A DNA stretch of 8,679 nt from Bacteroidota bacterium. Its GTDB lineage: Bacteria; Bacteroidota; Bacteroidia; Flavobacteriales; Weeksellaceae. The notes under the pieces were generated by a model. That model worked only from the letters and a program-made list of their open reading frames with translations, did no database searches and was not told where the DNA came from. This document shows positions 1 through 5,746 of this stretch, one piece after another. Location: contig JAEWOM010000062.1 of the NCBI GenBank assembly GCA_023399675.1, forward strand, positions 1 to 8,679, read 5' to 3'. A program made the position numbers and the translations under genes. Position 1 is the first letter of the stretch. Each line of letters opens with the position of its first letter.

Positions 1-579
1 AAAAACGAGCAGAAAGTATGAAATAACATCGACATACCTCTGCAACATTTTAATTCCGATTTGCTGAAATCTATTAAAAGAGTAACTAATCACGAAAAAA
101 CCACGGCGCTGCTGAATAAATTCAGAGAAAAAGTTCCGGACATGGCGATTCGTACCACTTTGATCGTTGGCTATCCCGGTGAAACCGAAGAAATTTTTCA
201 GGAACTGAAAACCTGGGTTGCCGAGCAGCGTTTCGACCGGTTAGGCTGTTTCACTTATTCTCACGAAGAAAATACCGGTGCGTACGTGCTTACCGATGAT
301 GTGCCGCAGGAAGTGAAAGAGCAGCGTGTAGAAGAGATCATGGAACTGCAGTCGCAGATTTCCTGGGAAAAGAATCAGGAGAAAATCGGCAAAGTTTTTA
401 AATGTATTTTCGACCGTAAAGAAGGCAATTATTTTGTCGGAAGAACGGAATTCGACAGTCCGGATGTGGACAATACCGTTCTCGTTTCAGCAGAAAATCA
501 GTATGTTTCAATCGGACAGTTTGCCTATGTAAAAATAATTTCAGCCGAAGAGTTTGATCTGTACGGTGAGCTTGTATAA
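1..579 (+). CDS. rimO: Ribosomal protein S12 methylthiotransferase RimO, C-terminal part (5' end outside window, in-frame TGA near the edge)
   Basis: RimO is a cytosolic radical-SAM enzyme that adds a methylthio group to a conserved Asp of ribosomal protein S12. Only the last ~190 codons are present, so the N-terminal MTTase domain and the CxxxCxxC cluster lie outside. Visible landmarks are the radical-SAM barrel segment IDIPLQH (codons at 28-48), AIRTTLIVGYPGETEE (about 145-192), FTYSHEENT, and a C-terminal TRAM-like region containing FDRKEGNYFVGRTEFDSPDVDN and ending DLYGELV. The PDVD segment and the LYGE end are typical of RimO rather than MiaB. The frame is open from base 1 except for a TGA at 19-21, in the sequence K-V-stop-N-N-I-D, where I recall relatives reading K-V-C-N-Y-[IL]-D. 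The nearby SIKRVTNHEKT also departs from the usual MRRGTT motif. Downstream of about base 95 the sequence is family-perfect. I cannot tell sequence error from a real lesion; a start at 61 (TTG) is not credible because it cuts the barrel. Confidence 0.88.
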
Positions 580-599
580 TAATTTTAAAAAAGAATTCG

Positions 600-1055
600 A
601 TGGAAATAAAAGCAGCGGACACAGAAGCCTACCTGAACAGTATTCCGGAGGAAAGGCAGGAAAAATTTAAGGAGCTGATCGAAACAATTCGTAAAAATAT
701 TCCCGCAGGATTCACAGAAATGATGCAGTATAACATGCCGAGCTGGAGCATTTCGCTGGAAGATTATGCTCCCGGTTATCACTGCACACCGAACACTCCG
801 CTGCCGTTTCTGAGTCTGGCTTCACAGAAAAATTTCATTGCGCTGTATCACATGGGTATTTATATGATACCCGAAATTCTGGATTGGTTCGTCGCCGAGT
901 ATCCCAAACATTCGAAAAGAAAACTCGACATGGGAAAAAGTTGTATCCGGTTCAAAAAACCCGAAGATATTCCGATGGAATTAATCGCAGAACTGATGAA
1001 AAAAATTACTCCTCAAGATTATATTGCAACTTACGAGCAGAACCTTAAGAAGTAA
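600..1055 (+). CDS. DUF1801 (YdhG-like) family protein
   Basis: This 151-residue cytosolic protein has no signal peptide or membrane segment. It shows the DUF1801/YdhG-like pattern: an N-terminal helix with repeated Glu/Lys (residues 7-33), the MMQYNMPSW segment (41-49), a central strand region with FLSLASQKNFIALYHMGIY (70-88), and a basic patch with KHSKRKLDMGKSCIRFKK (103-120) before the last helices. The length fits the family. The biochemical function of the family is not established, so none is assigned. The ATG at 600 lies 20 nt after the rimO stop, behind an A-rich stretch (TTTTAAAAAAG) typical of Bacteroidota starts, so it is probably co-transcribed with rimO. It converges on the minus-strand gene ending at 1083, and no hairpin terminator is visible in the 27-nt gap between them. 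Confidence 0.85.
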   Translation: MEIKAADTEAYLNSIPEERQEKFKELIETIRKNIPAGFTEMMQYNMPSWSISLEDYAPGYHCTPNTPLPFLSLASQKNFIALYHMGIYMIPEILDWFVAEYPKHSKRKLDMGKSCIRFKKPEDIPMELIAELMKKITPQDYIATYEQNLKK

Positions 1056-1082
1056 TTTCCGAGACAGTTTTTAGGATCTTAA

Positions 1083-1454
1083 TTAACAGTGCGTTTTCGG
1101 ATTTTCGTACATATCCGACTGATCTTCAAACGTGGTGTCCAGACATTTCAGATCTTTTTCAATCAGCAGAAACAGCGAATCGGACTCCCCATTTTCCTGA
1201 TTTCCCTGAACCGTAATCTCATCCGTTTCCGTTAATGTTTTAAAGGCCTCACCGGACAAAGTCACGGTAATCCGGTTATCAGCGAATCGCGCGGAAATAT
1301 TTTCGGCAGCCGTATCTGCAGTAAGTTCATATGAAAAAACCTGTCCCGGAGCGAGAATGGTTTGTTTGCTTACACTTCGTGTTTCTTTCAGGTTTGCGAC
1401 GTCTGTTTTAGTCAGTCTTAATCTGATGCTGTTACCTTTTATTCTGATTTTCAT
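1083..1454 (-). CDS. Small conserved protein of unknown function downstream of fdhD
   Basis: This 123-residue soluble protein has no signal peptide. It opens with a strongly basic stretch, MKIRIKGNSIRLRLTKTDV, that predicts a beta strand followed by a short helix. The middle (residues 40-85) is rich in alternating strand-forming residues. The C-terminal end is acidic and carries Cys104 and Cys123 around DQSDMYENP (111-119). I recall the opening and the DQSDM-NP ending from small uncharacterised Bacteroidota proteins (possibly the family named DUF7009), but I could not confirm the family. It starts 9 nt after the fdhD stop, so it is the last gene of the Moco cluster, and its linkage suggests a role in cofactor maturation or formate-dehydrogenase handling. 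That role is inference from position only. The two C-terminal cysteines could serve metal or sulfur chemistry, which is speculative. Confidence 0.8.
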   Translation of the reverse strand: MKIRIKGNSIRLRLTKTDVANLKETRSVSKQTILAPGQVFSYELTADTAAENISARFADNRITVTLSGEAFKTLTETDEITVQGNQENGESDSLFLLIEKDLKCLDTTFEDQSDMYENPKTHC

Positions 1455-1463
1455 TTTCGTTTT

Positions 1464-2285
1464 TTACAAATTAACTCGTTCTTCACCGCAATAAATATTG
1501 CAGCTTTCATTTTTTAGAAATCCGATCAGCGTCATTCCGAAATCCCTGGCCGTTTCCACCGCAAGACTGCTCGGAGCGCCAATAGCGCACACAATCTGAA
1601 CACCGGCCATTGCCGCTTTCTGTATGAGTTCAAAACTCGCTCTTCCGCTCAGTAAAAGAATTTTATCCTGCAGTGTAAAGCAGTCGGCTTCCTGTTTCAG
1701 AAACTCAGCACCGATCAGTTTGTCCAGCGCATTGTGTCTGCCGACATCTTCCTGTAGAGTTTCCAAATTTCCCTCGAGGTCAAAAGTGGCAGAAGCGTGA
1801 ATTCCGCCGGTAGATTCAAACATTTCCTGAGCCTTGCGAAGTTTTAGCGGTAAATCAAAAATTTCTGCGGCTTCAACTACTATTTTAGTTTGATTGTTTT
1901 CTATTCGGCACACCTGTTTAATGGCATCAATGCTGTTTTTGCCGCAGACACCGCAACTGCTCGTTGTGTAAAAATTCCTTTCGAGTTTGTTCAGGGCAGG
2001 GTTAAAATCAGGGCTGAGAAAAATCGTAATCTTATTATCCTCCGGTATTTCATGAATTTTTTCTTCAGCAAGATGATTTCTCGAAAAAATAATTCCTTCC
2101 GTAAACAGGAAACCGACCGCGAGCTCTTCATCATTTCCGGGAGTTCGCATGGTTACAGAAATTGTACTCTGCACAGCATTACTGTGATTCAATGATATTT
2201 CCAGCGGTTCCTCAACCGCCAGCACATCAGCAGTCTTTGTCTGCGTTGCGTTTTTAATTCTGAAAATTTGCTGCTCCTTCACCAT
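1464..2285 (-). CDS. fdhD: Sulfur carrier protein FdhD (formate dehydrogenase accessory protein)
   Basis: FdhD receives sulfur from a cysteine desulfurase and transfers it to the molybdenum cofactor, a step needed for active formate dehydrogenase; it acts in the cytosol. The 273-residue product has the full family signature: an N-terminal domain with NDEELAVGFLFTEGII (51-66), the TTSSCGVCG loop carrying the sulfur-transfer cysteines C111 and C114 (equivalent to C121 and C124 in E. coli), STGGIHASA (158-166), EDVGRHNALDKLIG (179-192), LSGRASFEL (212-220) and AIGAPSSLAVETA (234-246). Nothing is missing and the length is normal. The ATG at 2285 lies inside the 3' end of mobA, giving a 32-nt overlap in another frame, so translation is probably coupled. 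The next gene follows after 9 nt. No formate dehydrogenase subunit is in the window. Confidence 0.97.
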   Translation of the reverse strand: MVKEQQIFRIKNATQTKTADVLAVEEPLEISLNHSNAVQSTISVTMRTPGNDEELAVGFLFTEGIIFSRNHLAEEKIHEIPEDNKITIFLSPDFNPALNKLERNFYTTSSCGVCGKNSIDAIKQVCRIENNQTKIVVEAAEIFDLPLKLRKAQEMFESTGGIHASATFDLEGNLETLQEDVGRHNALDKLIGAEFLKQEADCFTLQDKILLLSGRASFELIQKAAMAGVQIVCAIGAPSSLAVETARDFGMTLIGFLKNESCNIYCGEERVNL

Positions 2286-2976
2286 TGTCTGAACTCATGT
2301 TGAGGTTTTTCGTAAAATTAGCAAATTCTTCCGACGAATTGATGTTGGTGAGAAATGCTGCATCTTCCACACAAACTTTTTTCAGCTGAACCGATTCGAG
2401 AAATTTCATTACAGAAGTATTTCCGGCAGCGAAAAAATCAAATAATTTTTGAAAGGACTGCGGCTCAATTATAGAAATCAAAGGTTCCGTAAATCCGTCT
2501 TTCTCGTAGCAAACTGCTTCTGCATCTGCCTTTCGCGCATTGCTTAAGGTAATCAGACGCTGAAGTTCAAGCCGCGGATAATCAATTCCAATCAAGAATA
2601 AAGTCCGATCGGGAAATTTTTTTGCGGCTGTTAAAATTGCTGTGATCGGACCGTTTCCTTCAAATTGCTGATCATCGACCAAGAAATTCGTATCCGCATG
2701 ATTTTCAGCCCATGTTTTCTGCTGATATTTATTCACGGAAATGATCACTTCACTGCAGAAAGGCGACAGCAGATTCTGAACCTGCTTCCATTGTGGCTGT
2801 CCGGAATAGTTGAGCAGGGCTTTATCGGTTTTCATGCGTGAACTTTCACCTCCTGCGAGAACGATGCCCACCGGAAGTTTTATTTCGGGACGTTCTGAGG
2901 ATTGCTCAGCAAAGAATTCAAGCGGAAGGATTTTCACGTCCTGTAATTTGTATTTTTCGATAAACTCCGACGCCAT
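2254..2976 (-). CDS. mobA: Molybdenum cofactor guanylyltransferase (MobA-type NTP transferase), with an NTPase-like N-terminal tail
   Basis: MobA-type enzymes attach a nucleotide (GMP for MobA) to molybdopterin in the cytosol. The catalytic domain begins near residue 36 with VGIVLAGGESSRMKTDKALL (36-55), the nucleotide-binding loop of the family. It continues with EGNGPITAIL (106-115), GIDYPRL (130-136) with the probable metal-binding Asp132, FTEPLI (162-167), and FLTNINSSEEF (208-218), corresponding to the N-x-N-[TS] end of MobA. The first ~30 residues, MASEFIEKYKLQDVKILPLEF, are not part of MobA. With the codons just upstream (ILIVVRDF, 3000-2977) they look like the end of the preceding P-loop NTPase. 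The frame is open back to the TAA at 3003-3001. The ATG at 2976 is the only ATG before the catalytic loop, so MobA is either restarted there or was part of a fusion. Whether it adds GMP or CMP cannot be read from the sequence. Confidence 0.9.
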   Translation of the reverse strand: MASEFIEKYKLQDVKILPLEFFAEQSSERPEIKLPVGIVLAGGESSRMKTDKALLNYSGQPQWKQVQNLLSPFCSEVIISVNKYQQKTWAENHADTNFLVDDQQFEGNGPITAILTAAKKFPDRTLFLIGIDYPRLELQRLITLSNARKADAEAVCYEKDGFTEPLISIIEPQSFQKLFDFFAAGNTSVMKFLESVQLKKVCVEDAAFLTNINSSEEFANFTKNLNMSSDNGEGAANFQN

Positions 2977-3000
2977 AAAATCGCGAACAACAATCAGGAT

Positions 3001-3006
3001 TTACTA
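3001..3006 (-). other. Two adjacent in-frame stop codons (TAG TAA) interrupting a continuous NTPase-MobA frame
   Basis: On the minus strand the frame reads Q-H, then TAG (3006-3004), TAA (3003-3001), then I-L-I-V-V-R-D-F and on into MobA without another stop until 2254. The NTPase and mobA frames are therefore the same frame. Each stop is one T-to-A change from a lysine codon (AAG, AAA), and restoring both would give a typical NTPase strand context of H-K-K-I-L-I-V-V-R. The repaired ORF, 3372 to 2254, would encode about 372 residues. Confidence 0.8.
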
Positions 3007-3372
3007 GTGTTGAGTAAAAACGGTGTTCAGAATCGTTGTTAAAATTTGATGCAAACCGGATTCTTTCCTGATTTCAAGCGGTCCGATTTCATCAATAATC
3101 ATCCATTCTTTGCCGGAAAACATTTCACTTTCCAGAATTTTTTCAGCCTGTTCAAATGAATCTACGCTGAAAGTATGTCTTCCGATCTGTATTCCAGATT
3201 CTGCATCCATTTTGTACCGGTTGCCATTGCCAATATCTTCAACATACCGGTTGCCTTCAATTTTTGGTGACAAAATACCGCCAAAGTTTTGCCGTTCGCT
3301 CCATTTTTTCAATGAAGTTGTTTTACCCGAACCGACCGGAGCGCAAAGCAGAAAAATCTGAGCTTTATTCAT
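3004..3372 (-). CDS. P-loop nucleoside-triphosphatase (THEP1/NTPase_1-like), C-terminally truncated by tandem stops; probable N-terminal half of an NTPase-MobA fusion
   Basis: The product is 122 residues when started at the ATG at 3372. It opens with strand FLLCAP and a Walker A loop, APVGSGKTT (11-19), and carries a Walker B strand, MIIDEIGPLEI (91-101). The D-E-[IV]-G-P-[LM]-E motif is characteristic of the THEP1-like NTPase family, whose members are usually about 170-190 residues. The family normally continues with another strand (L-[IV]-[LV]-V-V-R) and a final helix, which are absent before the stop. They appear right after it in the same frame (ILIVVRDFMASEFIEKYK), beyond a TAG at 3006-3004 and a TAA at 3003-3001. 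A longer start at 3516 would run through the coding region of the upstream membrane protein and was rejected. The chosen ATG overlaps the stop of that gene by 8 nt. By position it may assist MobA, as the P-loop protein MobB does in E. coli, but this is inference. Confidence 0.72.
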   Translation of the reverse strand: MNKAQIFLLCAPVGSGKTTSLKKWSERQNFGGILSPKIEGNRYVEDIGNGNRYKMDAESGIQIGRHTFSVDSFEQAEKILESEMFSGKEWMIIDEIGPLEIRKESGLHQILTTILNTVFTQH

Positions 3373-4384
3373 CTTGATTTTCAAAATATAAAGACAGTGC
3401 GAGCCAAACGATGAGAAAACGGTTGATTTTTCGAAGCCAGCCTTTCTCCAGCGCAGCTGAATTCCACGCAATATTGACATTTTTTCTGAATGCCGGTACG
3501 AAATGCAGCACGGCATTCAGTTCGTTCTGTTTTTTGCTTTGTGCGGATGCTTTCCACCTTGTCAGCAGATAATTGAACAGCGGATTTACGACTGCAAAAA
3601 TAATCAGAATTGCGGCACCGGTTCGCAGTACTGCCTCGAGTGCTTTCGGTACAGATCCTGAAAACGCGAAAACCGTCACGATAAAAAGCAGGATTGCTGC
3701 TGTGAAAATGAATCGCGTCAGTTTTTTGTTTTTCTTTTTCTGAGTCGGGGAAACGTGAACCGCATTAAAATCATCGGGTTGAATTTTTTCAGCTGCAGAT
3801 GAAATTTTTTCAGGTAAAATCATTCCGTAAAAACCGGCGATAATGCCTGCGATGAAATAGGCTCCGGCATATATTCCGACAACTGCCAACGGAAAATTTT
3901 CCAGCGCCTGAAAACTGAACTGCCGTGCAAGGTTTTCAAAAAACTGATTGAAGGCTGTCCAAATGTTCTCCCCGAAAATAATGGTGAGCATCAGCAGTTT
4001 TTGGAATGCACTTTCAAGCAGGGCAATAATTCCGAAAAGCACTGCCGAAAAATAATTGGGTTTCGCAAATGCATAAATAACGGCTCCGGCCAAACCCTGA
4101 AAAGCAACAGCAATGTACGCGGTTACCGGCGAATGCGGACTCGCGATGGCTTTGATCAGAATTACCAGAAGCGTTGCGTTGATAATGGTTCTGAATTTTC
4201 TCTGGCTGTTCAGTGCGATAAAGGTGACAATCATTACGGCAAAACTTCCGAGAATCAGGCCCGTGAACGGCAGTTTTACCGAATGGAAAAATCCGCCCAA
4301 ACCACTTTCGCTCACAGCCCAAAGTGCAGTAAGTTTTGTGATCAGCTGCCGGTTATTTTGTGGTAAAACAGTTTGCGCTTTCAA
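3365..4384 (-). CDS. Polytopic inner-membrane protein of unknown function; ECF-transporter-like N-terminal half, in the Moco cluster
   Basis: The 339-residue product has about eight hydrophobic segments, at roughly 41-58, 66-82, 88-106, 112-136, 165-190, 224-242, 252-274 and 320-334. The N-terminal half, with ALWAVSESGLGGFFHSVKLPFTG (about 20-42) and ASPHSPVTAYIAVAFQGLAG (81-100), resembles small substrate-binding (S) components of energy-coupling-factor transporters. A charged cytosolic linker with Lys-rich KKKNKK (216-221) leads to two more membrane segments and a basic C-terminal part that might do the job of a T component. That assignment is inference; no ATPase subunit is encoded nearby apart from the P-loop NTPase, which is not an ABC ATPase. 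The frame has no ATG before residue ~51. The TTG at 4384 is the best start, because an in-frame TAA lies just upstream. It ends 8 nt inside the NTPase start, tying it to the Moco genes. It could import molybdate, formate or a cofactor precursor, or be unrelated. Confidence 0.8.
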   Translation of the reverse strand: MKAQTVLPQNNRQLITKLTALWAVSESGLGGFFHSVKLPFTGLILGSFAVMIVTFIALNSQRKFRTIINATLLVILIKAIASPHSPVTAYIAVAFQGLAGAVIYAFAKPNYFSAVLFGIIALLESAFQKLLMLTIIFGENIWTAFNQFFENLARQFSFQALENFPLAVVGIYAGAYFIAGIIAGFYGMILPEKISSAAEKIQPDDFNAVHVSPTQKKKNKKLTRFIFTAAILLFIVTVFAFSGSVPKALEAVLRTGAAILIIFAVVNPLFNYLLTRWKASAQSKKQNELNAVLHFVPAFRKNVNIAWNSAALEKGWLRKINRFLIVWLALSLYFENQDE

Positions 4385-4406
4385 AAGTGATACAGGTTGA
4401 TATTAC

Positions 4407-4431
4407 TAAAAATGCAGCTCTGCGCTGCATT
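4407..4431 (-). terminator. Rho-independent terminator of the DUF4290-murA transcript
   Basis: A perfect 8-bp inverted repeat, AATGCAGC at 4411-4418 and GCTGCATT at 4424-4431, encloses a 5-nt loop. On the minus strand it starts 7 nt after the murA stop codon and is followed by a run of T (plus-strand A at 4408-4412). On the plus strand a longer T run (4433-4440) also follows, so it could work in both directions, but no plus-strand gene ends here. It leaves only about 22 nt before the next minus-strand start codon. Confidence 0.8.
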
Positions 4432-4438
4432 CTTTTTT

Positions 4439-5746
4439 TTAAATTCTTTCGATATCGGCTCCGAGCATTTTCAGCCGTCCGTCGATGTTTTCATAACCGC
4501 GGTCAATTTGCTCAATATTATGAATAATTGATTTTCCCTCTGCAGAAAGCGCTGCGATCAGCAACGCATTTCCGGCTCTGATGTCCGGGGAAACCATCGT
4601 GGTTCCTCTCAGCGGCGATTCATGGTTGAGACCAACAACTGTTGCGCGGTGCGGATCACAAAGTATAATCTGTGCTCCCATATCGATCAGTTTATCTACG
4701 AAAAACAAGCGGCTTTCAAACATTTTCTGATGAATCAGCACCGTACCTTTTGCCTGAGTAGCCACAACGAGCACTATTGAAAGCAAATCCGGTGTGAAGC
4801 CGGGCCAGGGTGCATCAGAAACAGATAGAATCGAACCGTCGATAAATTTCTGAATGCGGTAATTTTCCTGAGCAGGAATATCGATATCGTCGCCCGATTT
4901 TTCGAGTTGAATTCCGAGTTTTCGAAATACATTCGGAATAATTCCGAGGTTCGGCCAGGAAACATTTTTGATCGTCATTTCCGATTTGGTCATGGCTGCA
5001 AGACCAATCCAGGAACCAATTTCAACCATATCGGGAAGCATCGTGTGATCCGTTCCGTGCAGTTGTGTAACCCCTTCAATCGTGATCAGGTTAGATCCGA
5101 TTCCGGAAATTTTCGCGCCCATCCGGTTCAGCATTTTACACAGTTGCTGCAGATACGGTTCGCACGCGGCATTGTAAATTCTGGTTTTTCCTTTGGCAAG
5201 AACTGCCGCCATGATAATGTTCGCGGTACCGGTTACCGAAGCTTCTTCCAGCAGGATGAATTTTCCGGTAAGTTCTTTGGCTTTCAGCGTGTAGAAATAT
5301 TCTTCATCGTCATAATGAAATTCAGCACCGAGTTCTACAAATCCCTGGAAATGGGTGTCGAGCCTGCGTCTTCCGATTTTATCGCCGCCCGGAGTCGGCA
5401 TATAGGCTTCACCGAATCTTGCGAGCATCGGCCCCAGAATCATGATTGATCCGCGGAGTTTGGCTCCGTCTTTTTTAAATTCCTTCGATTTGATGTAATC
5501 AAAATTGATATCGTCCGCCTTGAAGGTATAATCGCCGTGACCATTCTTCGTGACTTTCACACCGAAATCACCCAGGATTTCAATCAAACGGTTTACGTCG
5601 TGGATATCGGGGATGTTTTTTACACGTACTTCCTCCGGTGTCAGCAGTACTGCACAAAGAATCTGCAGCGCTTCGTTCTTCGCACCCTGAGGAGTTATTT
5701 CGCCATGTAATCTCTTTCCGCCCCTGATCTGAAAAGTTCCGCTCAT
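4439..5746 (-). CDS. murA: UDP-N-acetylglucosamine 1-carboxyvinyltransferase MurA, with Asp in place of the fosfomycin-target Cys
   Basis: MurA transfers enolpyruvyl from phosphoenolpyruvate to UDP-GlcNAc in the cytosol, the first committed step of peptidoglycan synthesis. The 435-residue product is full length. It shows the N-terminal PQGAKNEAL with K23 and N24 (K22/N23 in E. coli), KLRGSIMILGPMLARFG (96-112) with R98, PTPGGDKIGRRRLD (117-130), EEASVTGTANIIMAA (167-181), PGFTPDLL with catalytic-type D320 (D305 in E. coli), and PDIRAGNALL with R390 (R397). The loop residue equivalent to Cys115 is D122. This variant is known to remain active and to resist alkylation by fosfomycin in other bacteria such as Mycobacterium. 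The ATG at 5746 overlaps the stop of the DUF4290 gene in an ATGA arrangement, so translation is coupled. A hairpin terminator follows directly. This is an essential housekeeping gene of ordinary composition. Confidence 0.98.
   Translation of the reverse strand: MSGTFQIRGGKRLHGEITPQGAKNEALQILCAVLLTPEEVRVKNIPDIHDVNRLIEILGDFGVKVTKNGHGDYTFKADDINFDYIKSKEFKKDGAKLRGSIMILGPMLARFGEAYMPTPGGDKIGRRRLDTHFQGFVELGAEFHYDDEEYFYTLKAKELTGKFILLEEASVTGTANIIMAAVLAKGKTRIYNAACEPYLQQLCKMLNRMGAKISGIGSNLITIEGVTQLHGTDHTMLPDMVEIGSWIGLAAMTKSEMTIKNVSWPNLGIIPNVFRKLGIQLEKSGDDIDIPAQENYRIQKFIDGSILSVSDAPWPGFTPDLLSIVLVVATQAKGTVLIHQKMFESRLFFVDKLIDMGAQIILCDPHRATVVGLNHESPLRGTTMVSPDIRAGNALLIAALSAEGKSIIHNIEQIDRGYENIDGRLKMLGADIERI

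Noticed and set aside
19..21. TGA in rimO as selenocysteine or a reassigned codon
   Set aside because: The position corresponds to a non-catalytic Cys in relatives, no SECIS-like hairpin is evident, other unusual residues cluster beside it, and TGA serves as the real stop of the DUF4290 gene, so the standard code applies.
1890..2195. Plus-strand 101-codon frame within fdhD
   Set aside because: It is antisense to the intact, strongly conserved FdhD motifs and has no protein-like signature.
3001..3006. Programmed stop-codon readthrough or frameshift signal at TAG TAA
   Set aside because: Both stops are in the same frame as MobA, so no frameshift is needed; readthrough of two tandem stops would be very inefficient and I see no obvious downstream stimulatory structure. 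Left as an error, lesion or split-gene question.
3373..3516. N-terminal extension of the NTPase from the start at 3516
   Set aside because: The extra 48 residues lie over the C-terminal coding part of the membrane protein, are not family-like, and the P-loop domain normally begins a few residues before Walker A, as it does from the ATG at 3372.
4001..4400. Several overlapping plus- and minus-strand frames opposite or within the membrane protein gene
   Set aside because: None shows a domain or start signal; the 339-residue hydrophobic frame, with its regular membrane segments and cluster overlap, is the credible one.
4907..5449. 180-codon plus-strand open frame inside murA
   Set aside because: It is antisense to the conserved murA frame, has low-complexity shadow composition (many N, R, F, H), no recognisable domain and no start context.
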